Positions 50,663-63,568 are shown, counted from the first letter of the stretch. The stretch: 64,000 nt of DNA from Rugalucina vietnamica (GCA_964017185.1 OZ024878.1:3162151-3226150); one strand, 5' to 3'. A program made the numbers and translations. Notes: a model not told the origin generated them from the letters alone.

Positions 50663-50899
50663 GAGCCTTCGCATGAGAAAACCAACAAGTTGCTTATGCC
50701 AAAACAAAGATGCAGATCAGCTGTGCAGTCACTGCACAGCTGATCAGCATCATTGTTTTGGCCACATGGATAGTACTGTTCCTCTTCTAATTATATCCAA
50801 AGTTTCAAGCTTCTAGCTTTATTCTGTGGCTGTAAAGACTGGTTTGTGTAGCACCTGGTCTGAAACCCAAATTGTTGGTTTTCTCATGCACAGGCTCAT
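50663..50899. mobile_element. MITE family C, copy 18
   Basis: GAGCCTTCGCATGAGAAAACC to CTCATGCACAGGCTCA, with the palindrome CAGCTGTGCAGTCACTGCAC well kept. Confidence 0.8.
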
Positions 50900-51349
50900 T
50901 TATGTTACAAAGTGGTGATGTTATAAGTGTATTGTGTCCCGCTGAACAGCTCGGGTTATATTGAGGCAAGCTCTTAGTTTAAAGTCTCATTCAAAAGTCA
51001 GAGGAGAATGAGTTTCCACATGTCACTGTTGGTTTACATGGCATGTAACCTGATATCTTGTAAATATGGATTAATATTACAGACCAACTGCATTATAAAC
51101 CTATACTGTGTTCTAATGAAGTTACTTACAATAGACATATAGCAAAATAATCATTTTGGGAGTCATGACATGGCTGTTTGATTTTGAAAACCGCATTTTA
51201 ATGAGGCTTGTTATAACGAGGTTAAACTGTACTTCATCATCAAGTGTGAAAATGCAATTTTCTTTTCTTGAATGTGCATCACCCAATATTCCTGTTTAAA
51301 TTCTTTTTGTATATTTATGATTCAATATAATTTTTTTTTTTTGTTTGCA
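50900..51349. other. No recognised gene
   Basis: Non-coding by eye, with no repeat family I can place. Confidence 0.5.
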
Positions 51350-51518
51350 TTGAGGCAACAGTTTTTCAGTCATGTACGGACAAAGCAACCACTTCCTGGG
51401 TATTGACCACGCTCTGTGTGTCTTAAGGGCACAACTCGATGCCTCCAGTTGGTATAAACCCAAAACCTCTATATTCGGAGTCTGATGCTATACCACTAGG
51501 CTGCCTTGCTCCCCTAAT
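51350..51518 (-). mobile_element. Degraded SINE (inverted)
   Basis: Same text order as 63384 (CAGTCATGTACGGACAAAGC…CTTCCTGGGTATTGACC…GGAGTCTGATGCTATACCAC…TTGCTCCCC). The reverse has A-box-like GTGGTATAGCATCAG. Confidence 0.6.
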
Positions 51519-52067
51519 ATAATTTTATTGTCAAATTAGGAAACAAAGTACATGACTATTGTATTTTGTCTTTCCATAAAATTTTCTGTGTGTAAATATT
51601 ACACAAATATTGTTATGTTGCTTTAAAAAACAAAAACAAAACAACTCTACAACAACAAAATCATGAAAGATGAAAACAATATGTACACAAACTAAATCCT
51701 AGGTTTACACAATAGGGTAGAGGAAATTAAACTAAATGCAAGGTCTATGATAAAGTGCATCATTGAATGCACACACTTTTCTCGTCATCTAATAATTCAG
51801 TGTTATATAAAGATGATTCATTTTCAAATTCATTACTAAAAAGATGTTTTTTCTTATGAGAAAGAAATCAAAATAATTATCTTTAAATGAAAAAGATAGT
51901 TAGACAATGGACACAGCACATAATGATTCAAACAATGACAATATTAGACAAGCAAATGAAATAATGTCAAATATTGCACAAAAGACTTAAATCTTCGGAT
52001 TCAGACTTGTGGTTTAACATCCAAATCAACAACTTTATGTCATGTCTGGATGTGACCAATCTAATAT
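51519..52067. other. No recognised gene
   Basis: Strongly AT-rich. I see no ORF or dispersed repeat of note. Confidence 0.5.
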
Positions 52068-52284
52068 GAGCCACTGCATAAGAAAACCAACATCTTGCAT
52101 AGGCAAAAACAAAGCCCCCGATCAGCTGTGCAGTAACTGCACAGCTGATTAGCGCCTTTGTTTTCGCTGCTCGGATAGTACAATGCTTCTTCTTAAATCT
52201 GAAATTTCTAGCTTCTAGCCTGCTTCTGTGACTGTAGAGGCCGGTTTGTGTCAGACCTGGTGGATATCTCTAGTACAGGCTCAT
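52068..52284. mobile_element. MITE family C, copy 19
   Basis: GAGCCACTGCATAAGAAAACC to AGTACAGGCTCAT; the palindrome CAGCTGTGCAGTAACTGCAC is intact and the right arm is shortened. Confidence 0.8.
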
Positions 52285-52616
52285 ATGTCTTGCTCAAGAA
52301 CACAATGGTGCCCCTGTAGTGTCCAAGCTCCCAACATCTTGATCCAGTTTTAATGCTCTAACACTAGGCCATCACACTCGCTATGTATTAAGAATACTTA
52401 ATACACATTATACATGTATATAGAGAGACAAGCAACTTCATGACCTCCTGCCCTCTGAATCTTAACATTGCAAGCCTTGGTACCACTCTGTACAATGTAA
52501 ACTCATGATTCTTACAGTGCAGATTAATGCAACATCACACAATAAGTGACAAAATCGAGTGTTATGATTAGAAGACTGTTCAAATGTGCAACAACATACA
52601 TCAAAGAGTTCATTAC

Positions 52617-52888
52617 ATCACGACAATATCTGTGTAATATATACCCCCTTACACCCCGCAAAACATGGCAAAACTGGGGTATGCAGGGGTATACTCATTT
52701 TTATTATTTTAGCTCAAAACATAGATTGTGGGTACTTGTTAGAACCGACTCACTAAGGCGGTTCTAATGTGTACCCACAATCCAGCTAAAAAATAAAAAA
52801 TATCAAATTTTTATTTTTTTTTTTTTTTTTCAATTTTTACAGCTGAAAAAAAAAAATCTGTATATTGTATGGACAAGTTTGCGTGATG
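52617..52888 (+). mobile_element. MITE family A, copy 8
   Basis: CATCACGACAATATCTGTG to TATGGACAAGTTTGCGTGATG, with a long T-run replacing part of the right arm. Confidence 0.75.
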
Positions 52889-53031
52889 ACCTTGCTGTAG
52901 GTTGTTGCCAAATCGATATTGTTTTGCTGCAGGTCAACCAATCATTCAGGCTTCCAATCAACTAAATTTCATTTCGTTACTTGTTGTGTTACGTTGCATC
53001 AATATGCACTAATAAATTTGGTTGCATCATA

Positions 53032-53580
53032 CAGCCCCTTTCACTCGAGTTTGCCGTTTGAGCATTTGCATCACACAAGAAGACCATGTGTTCCGAAGAT
53101 CTGAGTTTCTTTTCATGTTGTCCTCAAAGACATCTAGATTGATTGATCTGCTGATTTGAGTGACAGCTTCAAACTAAATGACCTTTAAAAACGGCAAACT
53201 CGAGCAAAATTTTTAACTTACTATGTGGAATTTTTGCCTTGTAGATACCTATCAGATACTGCTTAAATTGATAAAATACTGCTTTTGTCTCTATCCTGTT
53301 ACAAATATGTGCTCTTAATATGCATTGTTTATGTTGTGCAAAGAATTTTGAAATCAAAATGTGCTTTAACCAAGCAATTACAATGTTTTTATCAGAAGAG
53401 GTGACATCATTACCTCAAGATAAATGCTGAATAGATTTTAAGAACACCTGGCACCTGGGACACTGTTTCAGTTCTAAAATAGAATAAAAAGTTACCTGAT
53501 TTACAAACAAACGGCAAACTCGAGTGAACAAATTTGAATGACCTAACTGCTCAAACGGCAAACTCGAGTGAAAGGGGCTG
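53032..53580. mobile_element. TIR element S, 549 bp, TA duplication
   Basis: Near-perfect ~32-bp terminal repeats beginning CAGCCCCTTTCACTCGAGTT. TA flanks both sides (53030-53031 and 53581-53582). GCAAACTCGAG words occur twice more inside (about 53190 and 53515). Non-coding, mariner/Tc1-like by its TA target. Confidence 0.85.
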
Positions 53581-53582
53581 TA

Positions 53583-54360
53583 AGAAGGCAGTTACTAGCT
53601 GCATTTTATGGTTGTATAGCCCTGTTTTGTGTTGGACCTAGATGAAATACCAAAAAATCTTTCCACTTGACAATGTCAGGTCAAAATACTTGATATCAAA
53701 AGCACTCTTTGGTTAGAAATGGCCTTTGAAAGTCTATAACCATTACCATTTGCCGATTTAGAATAGCCAATGAAGCTTTCCTTGCAGACATGTAGCTGTT
53801 TCAATAAGTTGTGCTGTAACTTGAAACAGTTCATTTTCCGCATGTTTGGAATGTTTAGTATTAAGCAGCAAAAATAAGAAAAAGATATACTATGTACATG
53901 TACATAATAATTCAAGTAATGCTTCTTAAAGATGCAGACTTATTTGCAAACACTTAAACAGTGAAGCTCCTAATCTGACTACTCCACCAGCAGCAATCTG
54001 ATCAGGATCTACACTTTTAGCCTAGACATGTTTGTCTGAACATTTTTAGAACTTCAATCTAACTGCACCCATAGCACTTCCCAACTGCACCTCCACCAAA
54101 TAAATCTCATTTGAATGAAGCATTAATTGCTCCAGAAACACAGGACGATGGCAATTCCTCATCTTTTCATCTCCAATTTTTCATGTGTGCACATATAACC
54201 TTAGATTTCTTCCTTCAAACACTAGTACAGAACTATACACCTGACCTTCGAATACATGTGTAGGATCATGATCAACCACAGGACCATCTACATAAGCGCT
54301 ACATGTCTTAATTCTTTATGGCTGAAATACAGTTGAAACTCTGCAAACAGATAAGGCTCT
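53583..54360. other. No recognised gene
   Basis: Mixed AT-rich sequence. A 79-codon minus-strand opening at 53676-53915 has no support and is probably chance. Confidence 0.4.
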
Positions 54361-54560
54361 AGCCAGACTGTGGCAATGCACCGGCTAACACAGCCAGAGC
54401 TAATGTTGGATGAGGAGTCAGCATTAGCATATCATGTGATTGCACATCTCTGTCCATTGTGTCATCGTGTGTTAAAAGTTCCCAGTAGTGATGTGATTCC
54501 TCTTCATACTCCACCATTCAAAACTGGTTCTGAAATATTACCCACATCAAGAGAACATCT
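54361..54560 (+). pseudogene. Coding-like orphan fragment
   Basis: The + strand reads AMHRLTQPELMLDEESALAY, then HVIAHLCPLCHRVLKVPSSD and VIPLHTPPFKTG…, a plausible protein composition with a CPLC zinc-like pair. It is preceded by a weak AG and runs into a family-C MITE. No partner exon was found, so it may be a gene fossil, an exon of an unseen gene, or chance. Confidence 0.25.
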
Positions 54561-54788
54561 GAGCCCCATCATGAGAAAACCAACGTTTTGCCTATGTGAA
54601 AACATAGGTGCAGATTAGCTGTGCAGTAACTGCACAGCTGTTCAGCACCTTTGTTTTCACTTCGCGGATAGTACAACTCCTCTTTTCTCCCTAAACCCAG
54701 GAGCTTCTAACCTTTGGTGACTGTACAGGGTGGTTTGTGTCAGACCTTTTCAAAAACAACATTGTTGGTTTTCTCATGATGCAGCTAA
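54561..54788. mobile_element. MITE family C, copy 20
   Basis: GAGCCCCATCATGAGAAAACC to TTCTCATGATGCAGCTAA, with the palindrome GCTGTGCAGTAACTGCACAGC intact. Confidence 0.8.
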
Positions 54789-55127
54789 TTTGTATTTTAT
54801 GTTTCCAAAAACTGAGGTGCAAATTAGCTCAGAATTAACTTTGCGGCAAATTCACCACAAATTCTGTACAATGCCTCTTCTGCCATTAATCTAAACTTCT
54901 GCTGCTGTATAGCTTTATTCAATTTCTCTAGACCTGTTTAAACATTAAGATTTTCCTATCCTTTTAGTTGATTGTTTCTTAGTACTGTGCGATGGTGGAT
55001 CTCATTGTGGTGGAACAGGCGATATTTTGCCAACAGACTGATCATAATAAGTCTTCACTGTATCTATTTAGTTAATCATTTAACATGTCTTTTTTTCATC
55101 AGTTTTAAGTTAATGTTCAAGTACAAA
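54789..55127. other. No recognised gene
   Basis: I see nothing supportable. Further exons of the minus-strand gene could lie here or further left, but none is evident. Confidence 0.4.
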
Positions 55128-55434
55128 TATTAGCACTAAAGGGATTCGAACCCCTAACTTCCTGGGGCCAGTTGTTCAAAACATTGTTAGCTCAACACTG
55201 TCTTTAAGTCCTCAATTTGTTTACTATATGTCGACTTGAAAAGCAAATATTGAAAAAATGTGAGAAACCTTTCTATTTTTTCAACAAAAAATAACAGTTT
55301 TTTTTTTTTTGTATATTGCCATTTGAAATTTTAACGCATTGTTAACTAATGATGTCGTTAATTTTGAACAACTGGGACCTGATCTGGAGTCGTACAAACT
55401 AAACACACTACCTACAAGGCCACCTTGCTCCCCT
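55128..55434 (-). mobile_element. Inverted SINE split by a TIR element
   Basis: GGGATTCGAACCCCTAACTT (reversed B box) and, after the insertion, GATCTGGAGTCGTACAAACT…CACTACCTACAAGGCCACCT (reversed A box region). The split element is listed separately. Confidence 0.65.
55167..55377. mobile_element. TIR element in SINE (CCAGTTGTTCAAAA…)
   Basis: CCAGTTGTTCAAAACATTGTTAG and GCATTGTTAAC…TTTTGAACAACTGG are inverted ends. The short ~210-bp interior is non-coding. Confidence 0.75.
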
Positions 55435-55493
55435 TAGCTGGTTTCTTTAAACTTGAAGTATGATCAAGTAGTAGTAAAGATTTATGTGCTTAC

Positions 55494-58400
55494 CTTATTA
55501 AAACCTTGAGGATTTCCACTGTATGATGATGGTACTAGGTACCCTCTCTGTTGTGTCTGTCCCCCCATCTGCTCCTGGATGATGTTCTGTCCCTGCCCAA
55601 TACTCACAATCCGAGCCTGCATGCCAGAGCCCTGGTTGATTCCTAGTGTGTTGAGAGTCTGTTGGACATTCTGGAATGGATTCTGGTTTGTGACGATCTG
55701 TCCTTGCTGCCGTTGTTGGTTTGGCATACCACCTGACTGATTCACATTTTGGAATTGGGATTCAATGGGACCTGCTTGTGACTGTTGAACATTTGTGTGT
55801 ATGATTTGTGGTTGTATCTGTTGCTGCCCAGAAACATTTTGTTGTGGACCTAGTTGATGAATCATAGGTTGACTATGATCTATGACTATCTGGTAGCTCC
55901 TCTGCTGAGACTGTAGAGGCATGTCTGACGTCTGGAACTGTAATTGTTGATTACCCGACTGCTGCTGAATCATTCCCAGATTTGACTGTTGAGCTAGCTG
56001 CTGGAACGACTGTTGCATTCCTGCTGACTGTGGTTGAAATGACATCCTCTGTTGCTGGAGATCAGACTGATTCTGTATATTCTGCATTGGCTGGGACTGT
56101 TGCAGTCCAATAATCTGGGGCTGTTGGACATTTTGAAGCTGAGTTGGTTGACCCAACAGTGGAGGAGTTTGGATGACTACTTGAGAAGTTGGCACATACT
56201 GGTTCCTCATTAGCTGTGGTGGAGGCAAGGACATGTCTGGCAAAGGTGGTGCTAGTGGTGGTGCCATTGGTTGAACTGTTGGTTGACTAGAGTTGAACAT
56301 GTCTCTATCATTCCCTTGTTGTTCTACTAGTGAAGCATTCATATCAACAGGGTCTCCACCTCTGAATCCTAAGCTTCCATCTCTTCTATTCATAGTTTCC
56401 TTATCAAAATCATCTTCATTCCTCACATCACGCATTTTCTTCATTGGGGATACACCTTGTCGTAAATCTTCATCAGTTGTATTATGGAAGCCTCTTTTTC
56501 TATCTTCTCCATGAACATCTGTGTCTCTTTCATCTCTCCTGTCAGATCTTTGTCTCTGATTGAAGCGAGTCTCAGAAGCAGTGCTATGTTGTTCAAACTT
56601 GTGACTTTCTCGATTTCGGTTTTCTCTGTATCTAGGAGGGCTCCGCCTCCCCCCTCTGAATCCTGAGTCCCTGTGATCTGTTCTATCTTTCCTAGAAGGT
56701 TCACCTCTTTGTCTATTTTGCTCTATTCCAGAATTACTATCATTTCCATTGGCTGAAAATTTGCCCTTGTCTCTATTCTGACCAAATTGTTCTCCAGTAT
56801 CTCTTTCATTGCGTTTAAAATTTCTAGCTTTGTTTTCAATTCTGCTTGAATCACTTTGCCTTATATTTCTTTGATTTATTTCATGTCTGTCATTTTTATG
56901 TGACAAACTACTTTCAGTATCATTCAAGTCATTGTGACTATGTCTGTCTTGAAAACCACTTGTTTGAGCTGCATTAACATCAGTATAGCCACTTGTTGTT
57001 TCTCGGATTATTCTTTTATCCATATTATTAGTGGGCTCAAACATTGTGTCCGTTGCATTTCTGTCATCATTATGTCTCTGTGAATTTGTATTATATTTAC
57101 TTTGAAATTTATTAACATTCTTTGATTGTCCACTATGACTTCTATTGTCAATAACATCAAACTGATTTGTTCCACTTGACATATTATCACTAATATTGTC
57201 TTTCTTTTCATATAGATTATTTCTGACTGTGACTTGTAATGGACTTATTGGTCGTTGGTCACGAATGTTCCTTGCCTTGTCATCGTTTAAGTTACTTTTT
57301 ATACTTTTAATAGTTAATGTTCTGCGCTCTTGCTGATTCTTCTTTTTGTTCTCATTGTCAATACGCTTTAATTCTTCTGAAATTCTACTGGCTGTATATG
57401 CCTTGAAAACTGGTTTATCTGTTGCTGATACTTTTTCATGTTCTACTTTAACAATTTCACTGCGCATACTCGAGCGGACTTGGGAAGACCCTACCATGTC
57501 TCTAGCATTCATTCTTACTGGAGCACTGACATTCGCTCTATCCACAACTAATTGTGGTTGTCTATATCTATCCCCTTGTCTTCTTGACTGATCCATTTCT
57601 GGCTTATTCTCAATTTTACTTTGATTCATATTACTAACAGGACCTCTTCTTACATTAAGTTTTCGCCTAGTAATTGAATGTTGAACAAGTGTTCTAGGTT
57701 CATTTTGCTTTCGAAATTTAGGGCGTCTTTCATTGGCATCTAATTCTATTTCATCAATGGAGGCTTTGTCCCAGTCACTAACATTTCCATCTTCATCTTC
57801 ATCACTTACATCTTCAAGGTCACTGACATCATCTAGTTCACTTACATCATCATAAATATTTTGTCCTTTAGCATCTTTCTTAGTTATCTTTTTAGTTTTT
57901 GATCCAGATTCATCCCTTGTTCCTTGTGACACAATACTTTTCTTATCTAGATTTTCAAGGACTTTTTTCTCCACCTCTTTTACTAAATTTTCTTTTCTCC
58001 TTATATTTAATTTAGTTCTTAGTTTTGCTTTCTGTCCACTAGATAACATCTTTTTTGTTGAGTGTTTAACATCATTTTTAGACCTAGAATCTTTTTCAGT
58101 TTCATCATGTTTATTTTCTCTTCCTCTTATATTTCCCTGAGGCTCATTAGGAGGGATCATTTGTGGTACAAAGCCAACAGGAAATCCAGCTTGTTGGACC
58201 TGGATGATATTTTCAGGCATGACAGTGTTCCCAGTAAAAGGTATAAATATCATTTCTTGGCCATTGACATTCTGTATTGGTATAGATGCTAAAGCTTGAC
58301 CTGCATCGGGAAGCTGGATTATGTTTCCAAACTGATCTATTGTTTGTCTACCATCCGGATTGGGTATTAATATCATTGGCTGCTGCACAGTCTCAATATT

Positions 58401-60944
58401 TGTGCTTTCTCCTGTTTCTCTTTCACGATTCACAGAGTGCTGACGAGGTGGGTCCATGTGGACCTTGAACCCTTCATCCTGTCTCTCTTCATAAGGTCTA
58501 TCTTCTTTCAAAAGGCATCCGCTTGCTCCACGATCAACCTGTGGCATTGCTTTGGGTCTGTCTGTATTTTTACTATCATTTCTTTCACTATCACCCTTTC
58601 TTTGACTTTCTCTTTCACTTCTGTGTTCTACTTTTGCTTTCTTTTGGTATTTTTCATTGTGCTTATTTCTAGCCTGTGTATGAAACTTACGGGTCAAAAA
58701 CTTACGTTTGGTATTTCTGTAATACTGCTGACTTCTAGAATTCACATTCAGACTTTTTCCAACTCTGTCTACGGCTTTCTGCCTCCTTAAATTTTGTCTT
58801 GATTCTCCATGATTTTCATTTTTTCGACCATGATAGTCATTTCTTTGTTTTATTTCATGCCTTTTTTCTCTTTCATAAGAATTTCTAAAATCATCATCTC
58901 TTTTACCTCTTAAATCAGATGATTCTTCATACCTTCTTTCATGATACTGCTTTTTGTAATTTTCTTTATCTTGTACGTTTGAATGTCTTTCACTATAATG
59001 TCTCTCAGAATCAAGTCCCTTTCTTGTATGCTCATACTGCTTATCTTGATAATGTTCATTCCTGATTTTGTCATTTCTTTCATGATATCTGCTATTCCTA
59101 TCATCATTTTTATTTCTATCATCATTTCTATCATATAATCTTTCGTGTTTTTCATCAAGCCTTTGATCGGTTTCATAATAACCTTGGTCCCCATATTCAT
59201 GTCTTTCTTCTCTAGTCCTCCTTTGTTCATTGGTGTCCCTATTCCACCCAGTACTGTCATAATTATCAACATGTCTGTGTTCTCTGTCATAGTTTTGGCC
59301 TTGCTCCTGATCAAACATGTCGAACTGATTTTCATTAAAGGATCTTCTTCCCCTATTATATTCCTCCTCTCTTCTGTTTCTGTCGTAACTGTCCCCTTGC
59401 CTCCTTCCTCGGTCATAACTACCATCTTGTCTCGGTTCTCGATCCATTCCTCTGTCAAATCTACCATCTTGTCTCGGTTCTCGATCCCTTCCCCTGTCAT
59501 AACTACCATCTTGTCTCGGTTCTCGATCCCTTCCTCTGTCATAACTACCATCTTGTCTCGGTTCTCGATCCCTTCCTCTGTCATAACTACCATCTTGTCT
59601 CGGTTCTCGATCCCTTCCTCTGTCATAACTACCATCTTGTCTTCCTCCTCTAACGTAACTAGCCTCTTGCCTAGGTTCTTGATCATAACTTCTCTCATTT
59701 TGCCTTTCTTTCGACCTATCATACCTGTCAATGTGTGTCATTTCTCTATCATAACTACGCTCAATTCTTCTGTTACTATCAAAATTATCCCCATGTTTTT
59801 CTTCCATATGAAAGCTGATTCTTGGATTGTCAAAGTTTTCATTATATCTTTCTCTATCAATGGCTTCAGTTTCGCTATATACCTTATTTCTGTGAAATTC
59901 ATTTTGTGTTTTTGAAAATGTGCCTCTTTGGTTGTCTTCATGATAATGTTTTTTATGCTCAGATTGATATGTAACGTCTGAATGTCTTTTTTCTCTTTCT
60001 CTTTGGTGTGTAGCTGATGGTTGACCAAGCCTGTTTCCTGGACCATGTTTAGTCAATGTTCTTGCACTTCTTCCTCCAAAGGTTTTAGAAACTGGATCAC
60101 CAGGCTTTTGGAATGTCCTGGTTCTAAATCCACCTCGTCCAAGTTTTGAAAAAGTCCTGATACCTGGCTTATAGACAGGCCTTTTAATACCAGTTTGTCT
60201 TGGCCTGTTTGTAGAAACTGATTTCTCAGGAAGTTCTTTGCGGTGACCAGATGCACTTCTTTCAGATTTCTTTTCTTTGCTTTTTGTTTCACTATGAGCT
60301 TGACTTTTGTTGCTTTCAACTTTTGTTCCTGGCCTTGTCTCATTTTTATGTTCAACTTTAGCCACTGCAACTTTACTAACATTCAACCTTTTTGCTTTAT
60401 CATTACTAACAGTTTCTGTTCTTGTCGTTCTGCTTGGATTTGCTACTTTTGGTTTGATTTCACTTCTTGTCTCATGCTTTTTATTTTTGCTTTCAGTTTT
60501 TGTATCATAAGGTCTCTTTCTCTGTCTAGTTATACTAGTACCAGTACTTGTGTTGTCATTTCTAGATCGACTGTCATGTACTGACTTCAGGCCTTCAGAT
60601 TTTGAATCATTCTTTCTATCTATTGCCTTGTCACCTACGGCTGATGTTCTGTCTCTACTATATTCATGTTTTCTTTCTTCTTTGTCAGTTCGATCATCAC
60701 CATGACTCTTGCTTGAATCTAAATGTCCATGGTATGAGCTAGGCCTCGGTGACCTAGATGCTTTTGCTTTCTTCTCTCTGTCATTAGACTGACTGATGTT
60801 TTCCAGTTTTCTTGATTCATTTATTCGCCGATCCCTTATTCTGCTTCTATCGTCAAATGTCCTAGGTCTGGATCCAGCACTATTATACCTATTAACATAA
60901 CCTCTAGTGTTTCGAAAGTCTGGACGTCTGTATCTACCCGACAT
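55494..60944 (-). CDS. Large disordered Arg/Asp/Glu/Ser- and Gln-rich protein, first coding exon
   Basis: The ATG at 60942-60944 opens a 1,817-codon reading. At 55494 it meets the donor AAG|GTAAGC; without splicing it ends four codons later (stop at 55482-55484). The N-terminus SGRYRRPDFRNTRGYVNRYN is RG/RY-rich. Residues ~30-850 are Arg/Asp/Glu/Tyr/His-rich with a 14-residue repeat (REPRQDGSYDRGRD, ~435-507). Residues ~860-920 are unusually hydrophobic (MILIPNPDGRQTIDQFGNII, MIFIPFTGNTVMPENII). A basic helix (KLRTKLNIRRKENLVKEVEK, ~970-1000), an acidic block (DVSELDDVSDLEDVSDEDED, ~1030) and more RD/RE sequence follow, then a Pro run (~1560) and a Gln-rich tail. Composition suggests a nuclear RNA-processing or condensate protein. 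I recognise no folded domain and no named family. Codon-level openness over 5.4 kb makes it a real gene. Confidence 0.85.
59422..59645 (-). repeat. 42-bp coding minisatellite (14-residue repeat)
   Basis: About five in-frame units encode REPRQDGSYDRGRD with minor changes (one unit reads REPRQDGRFDRGMD). On the + strand the unit is CCATCTTGTCTCGGTTCTCG…. The array lies inside the large exon and preserves frame. Confidence 0.95.
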
Positions 60945-63383
60945 TATTCTCGTAGGTTTTGGCTTTTATTTTGTCAGCTCTTTAATCACAAGTGTTTTCA
61001 CTATTTCCACTGTTGAAGAGCACACAATACACAACTATTTCTGTCCACCATTTACCAATACACCATCAAAACTGAAACCTGAAAGAGCAACAAAGACAAG
61101 TAAAGCTCAAGTGAGCTTGGAAAACGTGATAACAGACACTCAGATCCCTTATAATTTCCATGGTATGGTGTTTTAGGTTTAATTTTGTGTCAGAACCAAT
61201 TCTGTATTTTGAAAATTTCAACTTAAGGAATCATTTAAAATTATTGCATTATCAAGCCTTAAGAAAAAAAAAGATAAATAATTTCAAATTTATCATAGTC
61301 AGTATAAGCTTAATATTTAATTACTTTGAATGGAAAAAGAATCTTTTAAAAGAATAATGAAAAAATCCAAAGATCAAAATAAGATTGAAGCAAATTTTGC
61401 GAAAGAAAAATGTAGATGACTGGGGTAAGCACATATTCAATCCCATATTTAAATGGAGGGTTGGAAAATTGAAAAATATTTTTTTTTTCATTGTTATGCA
61501 TTAATTTTGATAGATATACATTGTATATATATTATAAATTTATAATTACGCTATATGAAAGAGTATACATCATTTTAAATTTATATGAAAGTTGAATGTC
61601 AATGTAGTTGCTGAAATAAAAAACTATAGTAGCATTTGTTGGTCATGCCATTCTATAATAATTCTATGCCTGATTAATGAGCGGGTCTGCCTTAATGTAG
61701 ATTTAATTGGACCAGCTGTAAAATTGTTACTTCCACATTGGGCAACATGTTACAATTCTCTTTATTACAAGTAATCATTTTAACCATCATAGTAAAGTAA
61801 GGCTATATAACTGTATTTCCTCCTCATTTTAAACAACTTCAAATTTAAATAAAAGCTTGCTGATCTCCATATGGATACTAGAAACATTTATTTCCATCTT
61901 CAGCAATCTAATAAGCCTCACTTAACAAATGTTGTTGTTGTTTTTTTTTTCTTTAATACAAATTACATCGGGTCCTTGATAACTTTTAGTTCAGTTTGTC
62001 ATCAGGAAATAGACATTTAAACCACCACTTGTTTTTCTATCCAATTTCATTACAAGTTGTTTTATCTGTCTATCCCATCCAGCTTTTCCTTCAAAATCTT
62101 CAAACATACAGTTAAGTCAGTAAAGTTTTTATTCTGATTATTTTACAGTTTCTTCATCTACAGATTTGTTGAAACATGAGAATACTGTATTCCTTCAATT
62201 AGGCCATACCATTTTTCGATGTCACAAAGTACACCGTAGGCCAAAAAAATAATATAATTGTTTCTCAGGCCACTTTTTGAAGAAAAAAAAAACAGATGTG
62301 GGAGGCAGCTATTTTACTTTAATTTGTTATATGCACAAAAAGACATTGTCCTTTTTTTTTTTTACTTCCCTGAAGCTATCTCTCCGTTCATGTCATGATT
62401 CAGGAGATACTGCCGCTATTATAGCTGCTCACTTGGCTTACAATGTGTTCTCTTTGTATTAGTACCTGATTGTCTGTCCTTGTTTTTTGTTTTTTTTTTG
62501 AATGGGAATTTCATTCTGATTGCACCTTTTCCTGATCCTTGTTTGCTTTTGCCTCTACTTTATCATAATTCAAAGGTCTGAATGCCAGCAAGCAATGCCT
62601 TCCATGTTTTAACTGTCATGTAATAGAAATGTCTTATCTTGCTAGAAGCCGCTCCCGGAGAAAGTCAAGTATCCACTTATTTAAATCACAATCTGTTTCC
62701 ATTCACCTTTATCAGCTTGTTCCCCTGTTCGTATACAATACATTGATAACCTTGGAAACTGAAGACTCTTGAAGCCATTGTGAATTCGTTTTAGATCTAT
62801 CACCATCCTAAGGCTGTATCCCCCATAGTATAGTATGTGTCTGTGAGATCCAATGTGTAACTTTGTAATCATCTGTCAGTTTATTAAACTTATTTACACA
62901 ACACAAAAATCATATAATACACTTCTTACACAAGTTCTCCCCACAAGTGTACACCCTTCTAGTTCTTTGTGATGACTTGGTGCCTCTGTTTTCTATCCAC
63001 AGGTCTTCTGTACATCCTTCCTAAGTCATCACATTATTTGGGTCTTACTTTTATAATTCATTCACTGTCAATCTGACATGAGTTTTCAAACCATAAATGA
63101 TACGCCTAGATTATTGCAATTGATGTATCACCCTGATTAAGATGACAATGTCTGCCTAGAATCTTGCATGATGTCCTACATGCATGGCAAATTAAACTTT
63201 CTAAGCTTCTTTATTTCTCCTCAGGTTCATGCTGTTTATTAGTTCTGGTCTGCTTTGTGGCTTCTAGGGGTAGGTAGACCACAAATTTCTTCTAACACAA
63301 AGTCCTGACACTTTTGTTCATTGTTTTGTTCCACTCATCAGAATAAACTGTTAACTTATTTCTGTCTGTTTGTATTGAGATTT
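60945..63383. other. Upstream of the minus-strand gene; no other gene seen
   Basis: 5' UTR and promoter sequence of the large minus-strand gene must lie at the left of this stretch, but I see no clear TATA box or initiator. The remainder is AT-rich with T-runs and short chance ORFs. Confidence 0.45.
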
Positions 63384-63568
63384 AAAATCCCTGTCAACAA
63401 TTAATCAGTCGTGTCGGGATGGAGCCATTGCTTCCTGGGTTTTAACCAGTACTCTGGAAGTTAATTTGTCTCCCTCAAGGACACTACATGCTGCTGCCAA
63501 TGGGGATCAAAGCCGGGACCTCTCGATTTGGAGTCCGACGCTCTACCACCATGCCACCACGCTCCCCC
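63384..63568 (-). mobile_element. tRNA-derived SINE (inverted)
   Basis: Read in reverse it has A box TGGTGGTAGAGCGTC, B box GGCTTTGATCCCC, then body AGTGTCCTTGAGGGAG and AACCCAGGAAGCAATGGCTC. It is the best SINE head in the right half of the window. Confidence 0.75.

Noticed and set aside
55141..55170. Possible tRNA gene at GGGATTCGAACCCC
   Set aside because: Only the B-box side is tRNA-like; the cloverleaf is not completed and the flanks match other SINE copies.
58910..59915. Long ORFs on both strands (273 and 256 codons) inside the large minus-strand exon
   Set aside because: They are shadow frames of the 42-bp coding repeat and the biased Arg/Asp codons of the real frame.
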